From contig NZ_JNIW01000071.1 in assembly GCF_000701425.1 (NCBI RefSeq), positions 1-14,648 of the forward strand: DNA of 14,648 nt. The letters run 5' to 3'. Source of the stretch: Deinococcus frigens DSM 12807. GTDB lineage: Bacteria; Deinococcota; Deinococci; Deinococcales; Deinococcaceae. Position numbers and translations under genes: made by a program. This document shows, in pieces, positions 1 to 6,368 of this stretch; within the stretch, counting starts at the first letter, position 1; the number at the start of each line of letters is the position of its first letter. The notes under the pieces are model-generated. The model did not search any database. It saw only the letters and a list, made by a program, of their open reading frames with translations, and was not told the origin of the DNA.

Positions 1-335
1 GTCTTGACGCTTTGGGAATCACCGACAGCGGCGGAAGGCTCAGCCTTCCGCCCTTTGCGTTCACGCTCGATCTTCACCAACGCTGCATTCATGGCCTTCC
101 ACACGCCTGTTTTTGACCAAAGGTTGTGGTGGTAGTACACCGTTTCCCACTTGGGGAGGTCGTGCGGCATCATTCGCCACTGGATTCCACCTCGCAGAAC
201 GTACCGAATCCCGTTGACGATTTCACGTCTGGGAACGGTTGTGCAGAAGGTGCTCTCGCCAATCGGCGGCAACAGTGGTTCAATGAGTTCCCACTGGGCA
301 TCCGTGAGGTCGCTGGGATAAAGCGGACGATCCAT
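1..335 (-). CDS. IS5-family transposase, N-terminal part
   Basis: This frame encodes about 111 residues starting MDRPLYPSDLTDAQWELIEP, the typical opening of IS5-family (DUF4096-containing) transposases. It continues through a GIRYVLRGGIQWRMMPHDLP stretch, the conserved helix-rich N-terminal domain. The frame runs off the left edge right after DSQSVKT (about residues 105-111), which contains the first aspartate of the DDE catalytic triad. The rest of the catalytic domain is therefore outside the window. The start ATG at 335 fits the family's usual N terminus. Codon use is less GC-biased than in the neighbouring genes, as expected for a mobile element. The protein would cut and join the element's ends. 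Whether it is intact cannot be judged here. Confidence 0.85.
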   Translation of the reverse strand, partial: MDRPLYPSDLTDAQWELIEPLLPPIGESTFCTTVPRREIVNGIRYVLRGGIQWRMMPHDLPKWETVYYHHNLWSKTGVWKAMNAALVKIERERKGRKAEPSAAVGDSQSVK

Positions 336-382
336 CAGGACAGCTTAGCGAATTTGCTATCCCATAGGCTTCAAACAGCCTC
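1..382 (-). mobile_element. IS5-family insertion sequence, one end (partial)
   Basis: This is the transposase-start end of an insertion sequence that continues beyond base 1. Read on the minus strand, the outer end is GAGGCTGTTTGA (382 back to 371), a sequence that looks like an IS5-family terminal inverted repeat. It is immediately preceded by TGA (385-383; TCA on the plus strand), which fits the 3-bp TNA target duplication of IS1031/IS427-type members. The transposase start lies 47 bases inside this end. The other end and the second target copy are outside the window, so the exact boundary is inferred. Confidence 0.75.
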
Positions 383-394
383 TCAGTTCAGCCC

Positions 395-1273
395 CTAGCC
401 CACCGTTTCCATCGCCCGTGGGTAGCTGCCGATGATCTTGGCGTAGCTGGCCTTGCGCAGCACGCCTGCCAGGGCCTGGGCCACCTGCGGGTCACGGGCG
501 CTGCCCTCAATGTCCACGTACATCAGGTAACTCCAGGCGCGGTCCCGGCGTGGACGGCTCTCGATGCGGCTCAGGTTCAGGCCGCTCAGCTCGTTCAGCG
601 TTTCCACCAGAAAGCCGGGGGTGTGGCGCACGGCGAAGACCAGACTGGTCTTGTGCGGCGCGCTGCTGGGCGCGGGTTCATGGCGGGACAGGATCATGAA
701 GCGGGTGTAGTTGAACGGCTCGTCCTCGATCTCGTGGGCCAGCACGTTCAGGCCGTACAGCTCGGCGGCGCGGCGGCTGGCGATCACGGCCTCGTCACGC
801 GCCCCCCCGGCAGCCCCGCGCTCGGCCAGCTCGCGGGCGCTGCCGGCGGTGTCGTGGGCGGCGACGGGTTGCAGGCCATACTTGCGGATCAGCCCGGTGC
901 ATTGATCCAGGGCGGGTTGCTGGCTGGCCACTGTCTTCAGGTCCGTCAGTTCCACCCCCGGCAGGGCCATCAGGCAGTGACTAACGCGCACCACCACCTC
1001 GCCGATAACGTGCAGTTCAGTGTCGCTCAGCAAGTCAATGGCCTGGTGAATCGCGCCCATCAGGCTGTTTTCCACCGGCAGTACGCCGTACTGCGCCTCG
1101 CCGCTCTCCACCGCCTGCGCCACGCCGTGAAAGGTGGGATAGCCGCGCGTCTGCTGGGGCTGCCCGGCTTCTGGCCCGGCACCTGGCACGGCGTTCAGCG
1201 CGGCGATCTCGCCGTACGCGCCGGGGTGGCCCTGGAAGGCGACAGTCACGGATTGGGGCACGGGTTCACTCAT
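395..1273 (-). CDS. pheA: prephenate dehydratase
   Basis: PheA decarboxylates and dehydrates prephenate to phenylpyruvate, the committed step to phenylalanine, in the cytoplasm. The 292-residue protein has the normal length of a monofunctional enzyme with no chorismate mutase domain. Visible landmarks are [10 protein letters not shown] at residues 13-22, PVENS at 66-70, the catalytic TRF motif at 190-192, and a C-terminal ACT domain (about 205-285) with the phenylalanine-binding ESRP motif at 238-241. Feedback inhibition by phenylalanine is thus likely. The usual GALV-type motif appears here as a TPGFLV variant (218-223). The chosen ATG gives a normal N terminus but has no Shine-Dalgarno sequence. 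The likely -10 box is 20 bases upstream, and a six-codon frame overlaps the start (separate entries). An IS5 element ends about ten bases past the stop. The gene stands alone. Confidence 0.93.
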   Translation of the reverse strand: MSEPVPQSVTVAFQGHPGAYGEIAALNAVPGAGPEAGQPQQTRGYPTFHGVAQAVESGEAQYGVLPVENSLMGAIHQAIDLLSDTELHVIGEVVVRVSHCLMALPGVELTDLKTVASQQPALDQCTGLIRKYGLQPVAAHDTAGSARELAERGAAGGARDEAVIASRRAAELYGLNVLAHEIEDEPFNYTRFMILSRHEPAPSSAPHKTSLVFAVRHTPGFLVETLNELSGLNLSRIESRPRRDRAWSYLMYVDIEGSARDPQVAQALAGVLRKASYAKIIGSYPRAMETVG

Positions 1274-1286
1274 GGCGCTCGCTCAT
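1266..1286 (-). other. six-codon upstream reading frame overlapping the pheA start
   Basis: On the minus strand an ATG at 1286 lies seven bases after the TAGCCT box, the position where a leaderless start would be expected. It opens a frame of six codons (M-S-E-R-H-E) ending in TGA at 1268-1266, a few bases after the pheA ATG at 1273-1271. The arrangement ATGAGTGA could allow a ribosome that terminates there to restart at pheA. It contains no phenylalanine codons, so it is not a classical attenuator peptide. The sequence facts are certain; a function is inferred. Confidence 0.3.
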
Positions 1287-1293
1287 GCCCGTG

Positions 1294-1299
1294 AGGCTA
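1294..1299 (-). promoter_or_regulatory. -10 box, probable pheA promoter
   Basis: TAGCCT on the minus strand fits TAnnnT. It is 20 bases from the pheA ATG but 7 bases from the ATG of the six-codon frame, the spacing seen at other genes in this window. No convincing -35 box was found. Confidence 0.4.
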
Positions 1300-1457
1300 G
1301 CGCACGGCGCTTAAAACCAGCTCGCGCATGGGGAGAGAGACGTCGCTTGCCCCAGGTCGCACTCGGGTGCAGGCCGTGCAGGCCGGAGATTTTGGACGAG
1401 GGGATGCGGATACCCTGCCGGACCTAACCCCTCTAACCCCGTGGGGGAGGGACCTCC

Positions 1458-1586
1458 TTAGAGCATTTGTCAAAAGAGGTGTTCACTTTTGACCGAACAA
1501 AGTGAGTGAATTTTGCCGAGTATTTGAGAGAAGGGAAGCATCGGGAGTCTCCTTTCCCGATGCTGTAATTCGGACAAATGCTCTAA
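1458..1586. mobile_element. 129-bp MITE-like palindromic element
   Basis: The ends are perfect 14-bp inverted repeats: TTAGAGCATTTGTC at 1458-1471 and its exact reverse complement at 1573-1586. The outer bases allow a TA target duplication with an inner repeat GAGCATTTGTC, the pattern of IS630/Tc1-type elements; that assignment is inferred. The interior is AT-richer than its surroundings and strongly structured. There is a 10-bp perfect stem, AGCATCGGGA (1537-1546) with TCCCGATGCT (1555-1564), and a TCACTTT/AAAGTGA stem near 1483-1506. It has no coding capacity, so it would be a non-autonomous element mobilised in trans. It sits about 97 bases upstream of the amidase -10 box. Confidence 0.65.
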
Positions 1587-1682
1587 AGCACGCAGGTGAG
1601 GGGGCCACCGCACCCGCAAATGAGCTGGAGATCCTGTCTGCTACCGCATCGCTCCACACAGCCACCCGTTGCGTCATCCCGC

Positions 1683-1688
1683 TACAGT
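1683..1688 (+). promoter_or_regulatory. -10 box of the amidase gene (leaderless)
   Basis: TACAGT fits TAnnnT and ends seven bases before the ATG at 1696. With no Shine-Dalgarno sequence, transcription would start at or next to the start codon. This decides the start against the in-frame ATG at 1669. Confidence 0.6.
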
Positions 1689-1695
1689 GTCCGGC

Positions 1696-3123
1696 ATGAC
1701 CCTGCCCCTGCCGGACCCCATCCTCGATCTGGACGCCACCGATCTGGCGGACGCCACCCGGCGCGGCGACCTGACCTGCGGCGAGGTGACGCGCACGTAC
1801 CTGGAACGCCTGGAGGCGTTGAATCCCCGCCTGCGCGCCGTGATCACCATCTATCCCTACGCCCGCGCCGAGGCGGACGCGCTGGACGCCCTGAAGCCGG
1901 AGGAGCGCGGCCCCCTGCACGGCTGTCCCATCCTGATCAAGGACAACATCGACGTGGCGGGCCTGCCGACCACGGCGGGCAGCGTGCTGATGGCCGCGCA
2001 CGTGCCGGTGGTGGACGCGCCGCTGGTGACCCGGCTGCGGGCGGCGGGCGCAGTGATTCTGGGCAAGGCCAACATGACCGAGTGGGCCAATTTCATGACG
2101 CTGGGCATGAGCAACGGCTATTCCTCGCAGGGCGGGCAGACCGTCAACCCCTGGGGCGCGGAGTTCGACACCGGGGGCAGCTCCTCCGGGAGTGGCGTGG
2201 GCGTGGCGGCGCGGCTGTGCGTGGCGGCCATCGGCACCGAGACCAGCGGCAGCGTGGTCAGCCCGGCGCACCAGAGCGGCGTGGTGGGACTTAAACCCAC
2301 GCTGGGCTTGATTCCGCGCACCGGCATCGTGCCGATCAGCCACAGCCAGGACACGGCGGGGCCGATCACCCGCAGCGCCCGCGACGCCCTGCTGCTGCTC
2401 TCGGTGATGGCCGGGCCGGACGAGCGCGACGGGGCCAGCCGCCGCCGTCCGGTCCCCGAGTTGATCCTGACCCACAACGCCCTGAGCGGCGCGGCGGTCG
2501 GCATCATCACCGACGAGGCGGACGCCTCAGAAGACGACGCCGCCAGCCTGAAGTTGGCCCGCGCCGCGCTGGAACGGGCCGGGGCCACCGTGCAGGGCGT
2601 GACCTTTCCCAGCCGCGCCGAACTCAAGAGCCACGGCGTGATGCTGGAAGTGCTGGAGTACGAGTTCCGGGGGGACCTGAACGCCTACCTGTCCGGCGTT
2701 ACCGACGGCCCGCGCAGCCTGGATGACGTGATCGCGGGCAACCACGCCCAGGCCGAGCGCTGCCTGAAGTACGGCCAGACTTTTTTGCACGCGGCCCAGG
2801 GCACGCGCGGGGATGCCAGCGAGGCGGGCTACCGGCTGGCCCGCGCCCGCGACCTGCGCCTGACCCGCGAACAGGGCTTCGATCTGCTGTTCGCGGGCGG
2901 TTTGGACGCCGTGGTCTTTCCGGGCATCCACGGCTGCGCGCTGGCGGCCAAGGCTGGCTATCCCAGCCTGACGCTGCCCGTCCTCGCGCCGGACGCCCCG
3001 GCAGGTACGCGCCCCGGCGGCGTGCTGCTGGTGGCCCCGGCGGGCGCAGACGCGCTGCTGCTGTCGCTGGCCACACACCTGACCAGCGAACTGGGCGGCG
3101 TGCGCTTTCCCGCCCTAGAGTGA
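1696..3123 (+). CDS. amidase (amidase signature family)
   Basis: This 475-residue protein belongs to the amidase signature family, which hydrolyses C-N amide bonds using a Ser-cisSer-Lys triad. The lysine is K82 in LIKDNID, the cis-serine lies in the GGSSSGSG loop (about residues 160-167), and the nucleophile is probably S186 in [11 protein letters not shown] conserved NMTEWANF segment (about 126-133) is also present. The length is normal for a stand-alone amidase. It is not clearly GatA: no gatB or gatC lies nearby and the motifs fit general amidases better, so the substrate is unknown. There is no signal peptide. The start is the ATG seven bases after a -10 box. The gene appears to be monocistronic, ending about 75 bases before the protease start. 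Confidence 0.88.
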   Translation: MTLPLPDPILDLDATDLADATRRGDLTCGEVTRTYLERLEALNPRLRAVITIYPYARAEADALDALKPEERGPLHGCPILIKDNIDVAGLPTTAGSVLMAAHVPVVDAPLVTRLRAAGAVILGKANMTEWANFMTLGMSNGYSSQGGQTVNPWGAEFDTGGSSSGSGVGVAARLCVAAIGTETSGSVVSPAHQSGVVGLKPTLGLIPRTGIVPISHSQDTAGPITRSARDALLLLSVMAGPDERDGASRRRPVPELILTHNALSGAAVGIITDEADASEDDAASLKLARAALERAGATVQGVTFPSRAELKSHGVMLEVLEYEFRGDLNAYLSGVTDGPRSLDDVIAGNHAQAERCLKYGQTFLHAAQGTRGDASEAGYRLARARDLRLTREQGFDLLFAGGLDAVVFPGIHGCALAAKAGYPSLTLPVLAPDAPAGTRPGGVLLVAPAGADALLLSLATHLTSELGGVRFPALE

Positions 3124-3152
3124 GGGCCGTGCTGCCCCGTCAAAATGGCGTT

Positions 3153-3169
3153 CTCCCAACATATGGGAG
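3153..3169. promoter_or_regulatory. inverted repeat over the protease -35 region (candidate operator)
   Basis: CTCCCA (3153-3158) and TGGGAG (3164-3169) form a perfect 6-5-6 inverted repeat ending 14 bases before the protease -10 box, where a -35 element would lie. This is a natural position for a repressor or activator site. No regulator can be named. Confidence 0.35.
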
Positions 3170-3183
3170 TCAAATGGGCCGTT

Positions 3184-3189
3184 TATAGT
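3184..3189 (+). promoter_or_regulatory. -10 box of the secreted protease gene (leaderless)
   Basis: TATAGT fits TAnnnT and lies nine bases before the ATG at 3199. It supports that start over the in-frame ATG at 3145, which would place extra residues before the signal peptide. Confidence 0.55.
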
Positions 3190-3198
3190 GAGACGCAT

Positions 3199-4206
3199 AT
3201 GAACATCCGTGTGGCTGCCGCCATCCTCGCCGCGTCGATGTTGTGCGGGGCCGCCCTGTCTGGGTCCGCCGCAGCCCAGGTGCTGCCCAAGGCGACGCGG
3301 GACAAGATCATCCAGTCCACCGTGATGCTGATGCCCACCGACGCCAGCGGTGAAAAGTTGGTCGGCTCGCTGGGCAGCGGCTCGGTGATCAGCCCGGCAG
3401 GGTATGTCCTGACCAATTTTCATGTGATCGGCGACATCGACAGCCGCACGATCTCGCCGTGGATTCTGGTGCGGACCGTCAAATTCGTGGACCGCGAGCC
3501 GGAACCCACCTACTGGGGCAAGGTGGTGGCCGCCGATCCCAACCTGGACCTGGCGGTGGTCCGTATTCTGGAAACCTTCGATCAGAAACCGGTGGGGGCG
3601 CTGAACCTGCCCTTTGTGGAACTGGGCGATTCCAACGCCCTGACCGTGGGCGATCCCCTTTTCGTGTTCGGCTTCCCCGGCACGGGCGGCAACACCCTGA
3701 CCTACACCAGTGGCGCGGTCAGCGGCTTTACCGGCGAGAACACCCAGGGCAGCGGGCGGCAGTGGATCAAGCACGACGCCCAGACTGGCCCCGGCAATTC
3801 TGGTGGCGGCGTGTTTGATGAAAAGGGCCTGCTGATCGGGGTGAACAGCGCCGTGAGGGTCAACAAGGACACCAGCACGACCACCCCCTTCGCCCGTCCG
3901 CTGGCGGTGGCCTGGGGACTGATCACGCCCAACGTGACGCGCTTCGTGGTGCGCGGCGCGGGGTCCGGCGGGGCAGCGGCTTCCCCGCCCACCAGTACGG
4001 GAAAAACAGCCTCCAGCAGCGGCAACGCCACCCCCCAGCCGCAGTGGCCGCCCGCCATCGCGCTGGGACAGAGTTATCAGGTCAATATCCAGCGGGGCAG
4101 CGGCACGCCCAAGACCGAGAGCTGGGCACTGACCCTCAAGGACCGCGCCAACAACGGCGATGCCAGGGGCACGGCCACCCAGGGCGGCCAGACCCAGACC
4201 GGATAG
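3199..4206 (+). CDS. secreted trypsin-like serine protease, truncated by in-frame TAG
   Basis: This is an exported S1-family (trypsin-like) protease. Residues 1-26 form a signal peptide: basic start, hydrophobic core, and a GSAAA cleavage site before Q27. The catalytic domain (about 40-250) is complete: H75 in TNFHVIGD, D117 in PNLDLAVVRI, and S201 in GPGNSGGGVFD. A serine/threonine/glycine-rich linker (about 253-282) follows, and then the first of two related C-terminal domains begins at W283. The frame stops at TAG (4204-4206) after 335 residues, in the middle of that domain. The same frame stays open from the next codon to 4779, giving 526 residues if TAG is read through. The start follows a -10 box by nine bases. 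The truncated product could still be an active secreted protease with a partial, probably unfolded tail. A sequencing error is possible. Confidence 0.85.
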   Translation: MNIRVAAAILAASMLCGAALSGSAAAQVLPKATRDKIIQSTVMLMPTDASGEKLVGSLGSGSVISPAGYVLTNFHVIGDIDSRTISPWILVRTVKFVDREPEPTYWGKVVAADPNLDLAVVRILETFDQKPVGALNLPFVELGDSNALTVGDPLFVFGFPGTGGNTLTYTSGAVSGFTGENTQGSGRQWIKHDAQTGPGNSGGGVFDEKGLLIGVNSAVRVNKDTSTTTPFARPLAVAWGLITPNVTRFVVRGAGSGGAAASPPTSTGKTASSSGNATPQPQWPPAIALGQSYQVNIQRGSGTPKTESWALTLKDRANNGDARGTATQGGQTQTG

Positions 4207-4779
4207 AAAGCGGACGTGGTCTGGATCGATCTGACCACGGACGGCAAGACCATGACCAGTTGCGCCTTTGAAATCAGCGGCCTGCGGACCAGCCCGTGGG
4301 TGGGGCGGGCCTATTATTACCAGGACATCAAGGCCAAGCCCGAGCGCATCGGCGACTGTCAGGCGCTGGTCAAGACCGGGGCGGCCTCTGCCGGAAACGC
4401 GGCATCTCCACCGTCTGGTGGCGCGGCGGCCCTGAAATGGCCGGTCAAGCCCGCCGTCGGGCAGACCTGGACCCTGGAAGTGCAGGGGCGCGGCGTGTGG
4501 ACGCTGTCGCTGACGGCCCGTTCGGACAAGGGCAGCCCCAGGGGTATGGCGCTCACCGCCAGCGGGCAGAAGTGGACGGCCTACTACTACTATGTCAATG
4601 ACAGCACCGGCGAGGGCGTGATCCTCGACATGACCGCCGACGGCCAGACGTATATTGGCTGCGAGTTTACTGGGAGCGGCATATCGGGCCGCAGCCTGCG
4701 CGGCAAGGCGTACCTGTATGCCTCCAAGGACGACAAGCAGGGCACTGCCGCAGGCAGTTGTGTCGCCACCCTGAAATAG
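4207..4779 (+). pseudogene. in-frame C-terminal remnant of the protease gene
   Basis: This segment continues the protease frame directly after the TAG at 4204-4206. It carries the rest of the first C-terminal domain and all of a second copy. The two copies share a pattern: a WP-x-GQ opening, a W-x-L-(T/S)-L strand, an RG turn, D-(L/M)-T-x-DG-(K/Q)-T, a single conserved cysteine followed by (A/E)F, and a final (R/K)AYxY segment with a closing cysteine. A proline/serine/glycine/alanine-rich linker separates them at about 4378-4434. It has no start with a Shine-Dalgarno sequence or -10 box and no signal peptide of its own, so an independent gene is unlikely. I do not recognise the domain; its duplication on an exported protein suggests a binding role. 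Confidence 0.7.
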
Positions 4780-4813
4780 CTTCCCTGAAATAAAAAGCGA
4801 GAAGGTTCCGGGG

Positions 4814-4987
4814 TCAGTGCCGACGCTGCTCCAGTTCCCGCACGCGCGCCTCAAGCTCGCGGATTCGCCCCTGCTCTGCGCCGCCAGTCAGCCTTCTGAT
4901 CAGCCAGACCGCCCCAGCAATGAAAGCGACGCTGATGGCGAGGGAAACCAGCAACAAGACCACTTCTAAAGAACTGACATTGGGCAT
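4814..4987 (-). CDS. small single-pass membrane protein with C-terminal coiled coil
   Basis: This 57-residue protein is not assigned to a named family. Residues 7-31 form one strongly hydrophobic transmembrane segment (EVVLLLVSLAISVAFIAGAV and on) followed by arginines, so the C terminus is probably cytoplasmic. Residues 38-56 are charged with regular leucine/isoleucine spacing (RIRELEARVRELEQRR), a short coiled coil that could dimerise. The start ATG at 4987 lies six bases from a TACGCT -10 box with no Shine-Dalgarno sequence, matching other leaderless genes here. It is convergent with the protease gene (34 bases between stops) and divergent from the three-gene operon. A much longer upstream extension of the frame lacks protein-like composition and was discarded. 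Confidence 0.72.
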   Translation of the reverse strand: MPNVSSLEVVLLLVSLAISVAFIAGAVWLIRRLTGGAEQGRIRELEARVRELEQRRH

Positions 4988-4993
4988 GTGGAT

Positions 4994-4999
4994 AGCGTA
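4994..4999 (-). promoter_or_regulatory. -10 box of the small membrane protein gene (leaderless)
   Basis: TACGCT on the minus strand, six bases before the ATG at 4987. Confidence 0.5.
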
Positions 5000-5100
5000 G
5001 CGTCCGGGTGCCCGATATCGGCTGAAGTGATTGACTGCGGTCCGGGTGCAGAGGGGAGAAATGGATGAAGGCTTAAGCCCCCGCCCGCGCGCCGAACGGG

Positions 5101-5106
5101 TATGCT
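5101..5106 (+). promoter_or_regulatory. -10 box of the three-gene operon (leaderless)
   Basis: TATGCT lies seven bases before the GTG at 5114. The in-frame ATG at 5102 falls inside this box, so the GTG is the more likely start. Confidence 0.55.
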
Positions 5107-5113
5107 GTGGGGC

Positions 5114-5503
5114 GTGAGTCCCACCGAACCGCAGGCCGGAGGCCGCGCCGCTATCCGTCTGCTGCAAGGCTACATCTGGCACGCCCAGGATGCCGACGTT
5201 GACCTGGAACATTTCCTGCCCCGCGAGCTGGACCTGCCCACGCCCCCCGGTCTGGCCGAGCAGGAAAGTGCCCATGTGCTGTGGGACACGGTCAATCCGC
5301 CCTTCGCGTTTTTCGAGAACGGCGATCCCACCGCTTCGCAGGTCTTTTACCAGTTCACGGTGCTGCGGGTGTACGACGAGCGCCCCGACAACACCGAGTT
5401 GCACGAGGACGCCAGCGCTGCCTCGCAGGCCCTGGGGCCGCTGCTGGACGGCACCCCCGACGGCGTGGGCTGGCAACTCTGGGAAGACCTGCGAGAGCTG
5501 TGA
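5114..5503 (+). CDS. hypothetical protein, first gene of a coupled operon
   Basis: I do not recognise this 129-residue protein. It is acidic, soluble-looking, and has no signal peptide or membrane segment. It is rich in aromatic residues and proline in the middle (for example WDTVNPPFAFFENGD at about 58-72 and QVFYQFTVLRVYDE after it), suggesting a compact beta-containing fold. The start is a GTG seven bases after a -10 box. Its stop overlaps the next gene's start as GTGA at 5500-5503, so translation of the 68-residue protein is probably coupled to it. The third gene is coupled in the same way, implying that the three products are made together. Codon use matches the neighbouring genes, so it is likely native and real. 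Confidence 0.7.
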   Translation: MSPTEPQAGGRAAIRLLQGYIWHAQDADVDLEHFLPRELDLPTPPGLAEQESAHVLWDTVNPPFAFFENGDPTASQVFYQFTVLRVYDERPDNTELHEDASAASQALGPLLDGTPDGVGWQLWEDLREL

Positions 5504-5706
5504 TCGGCTGGCTCGATCTGCTGACCGAGGGCGACACCCACCCGCGCCGTTTCGATGGCCCTGAGAGTCTGCGCCCTTACCTGCTGCGTATCGAGCGCCT
5601 GTTGGAGGCGGCTGCCGACGCCCTGATCGAGGACGGCCACGTCGCCCCGCCTCTGGCCCGCCGGGAGTACCGGCTGCGGCCTCTGGCCCCGGCCTCCCCC
5701 CAGTGA
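5500..5706 (+). CDS. small hypothetical protein, middle gene of a coupled operon
   Basis: This 68-residue protein starts at a GTG inside the GTGA that ends the upstream gene. Its own stop is inside a second GTGA that starts the next gene. The sequence is soluble: a short segment with GDTHPRRFDGPESL (about residues 11-24), then a probable long helix (about 25-47, LRPYLLRIERLLEAAADALI), then an arginine-rich tail. I do not recognise a family. Third codon positions are strongly G/C-biased as in real genes here, and the two precise 4-base overlaps are the best evidence that it is translated. It may form a complex with the 129-residue protein; that is inference from the gene order. Confidence 0.6.
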   Translation: MIGWLDLLTEGDTHPRRFDGPESLRPYLLRIERLLEAAADALIEDGHVAPPLARREYRLRPLAPASPQ

Positions 5707-6293
5707 ACCATTCGGAGACGGACGCCGGACTGGACCAGATGACCACTGGCCCCATCGTCGCCCTGCCCGTCTACGCGGGGGTCAGCGAACTGGAGCTGGG
5801 CATCATGGTCACGGTCTGCCGGTTGTGCGGCGGCGAGGGCGCGGCCATGACAGTCAACCGTTCCCGCGCCAGCATCGTGACGGCGGGGGGACTGGTCAGC
5901 ACGCCGCATGTGCTGTACGCCGCCCTGCCTGAACCTGCGGCGCTGCTGCTGCCCGGCGGCCCCGGAGCCTTGAAGGCGGCCCGCGATCCATTGCTCAAAT
6001 CTTTTCTGGCTGCCCACGCTGATTTGCCTGTTGGCGCAAGCGGCAGCGGCCTGCTGCTCTTGGGCGAGGCTGGAGTTCTGACCGGACGCGAGGTAGGCGG
6101 CCCGGCAGACCTGGCCGATACGTTGTGGGGCCACGGCGTACAGGACGTGCATGGGGGCGAGGTCTGGACCGACGCGCAGCTCTGCACCACGCCGGGCGGC
6201 TTCCCGGCGCTGCACGCCGCTCTGCACGTTGCCGCCGTCGTCTGGGGCGCGGCGGCGGCGGCAGACGCGGCGCGGAGACTGGGCACGCTGTAA
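5703..6293 (+). CDS. DJ-1/PfpI-like protein lacking the elbow cysteine
   Basis: This 196-residue protein resembles the DJ-1/PfpI (class I glutamine amidotransferase-like) superfamily. The strand-turn LLLPGGPGAL is at 81-90, and the nucleophile-elbow region PVGASGSGLLLLGEAGVLTG at 109-128 matches the family pattern ending in (L/A)xEAGLLxGR. The position that is normally cysteine is serine (S113). A partner glutamate could be E30 or E32. Without the cysteine, the usual peptidase, deglycase or chaperone chemistry is doubtful; it may be a binding protein or use another mechanism. The start GTG overlaps the upstream stop; the ATG at 5739 is an alternative, but neither has a Shine-Dalgarno sequence. 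It is the last gene of the operon and converges on the deacetylase gene. Confidence 0.72.
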   Translation: MNHSETDAGLDQMTTGPIVALPVYAGVSELELGIMVTVCRLCGGEGAAMTVNRSRASIVTAGGLVSTPHVLYAALPEPAALLLPGGPGALKAARDPLLKSFLAAHADLPVGASGSGLLLLGEAGVLTGREVGGPADLADTLWGHGVQDVHGGEVWTDAQLCTTPGGFPALHAALHVAAVVWGAAAAADAARRLGTL

Positions 6294-6368
6294 AGCAATC
6301 TCGCCTGACGCGCGACGCCCGCAATAACCCCTCGTGCCTTGCGGGACAGGGGGCCACCGGGCAGGCCC

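Larger units (their letters stand above)
1274..1695. other. gene-free stretch between pheA and the amidase gene
   Basis: Between these divergent genes I see no credible coding frame. The stretch holds the pheA promoter region, about 150 bases of featureless GC-rich DNA with a short CTAACCCC direct repeat near 1424-1440, the MITE-like element (1458-1586), and the amidase -10 box (1683-1688). Small frames crossing the MITE (for example 1502-1699) follow its low-complexity ends and show no protein-like composition. Confidence 0.6.

Noticed and set aside
623..1294. 223-residue plus-strand frame opposite pheA
   Set aside because: It is antisense to a clear prephenate dehydratase; its composition (many G, Q, H, A) is that of a shadow frame in GC-rich DNA.
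4216..4779. Independent gene after the protease stop
   Set aside because: It is in the same frame as the protease, starts mid-domain and lacks a ribosome-binding site, -10 box or signal peptide. It is better read as the protease remnant.
4769..4792. 10-bp direct repeat CCCTGAAATA at the protease end
   Set aside because: Two copies 14 bases apart around the stop codon look like a small local duplication; no hairpin or T-run, so it is not a terminator.
3115..4854. 579-residue minus-strand frame opposite the protease
   Set aside because: Low-complexity shadow of the GC-rich protease gene. The protease has a signal peptide and catalytic triad; this frame has no recognisable motif.
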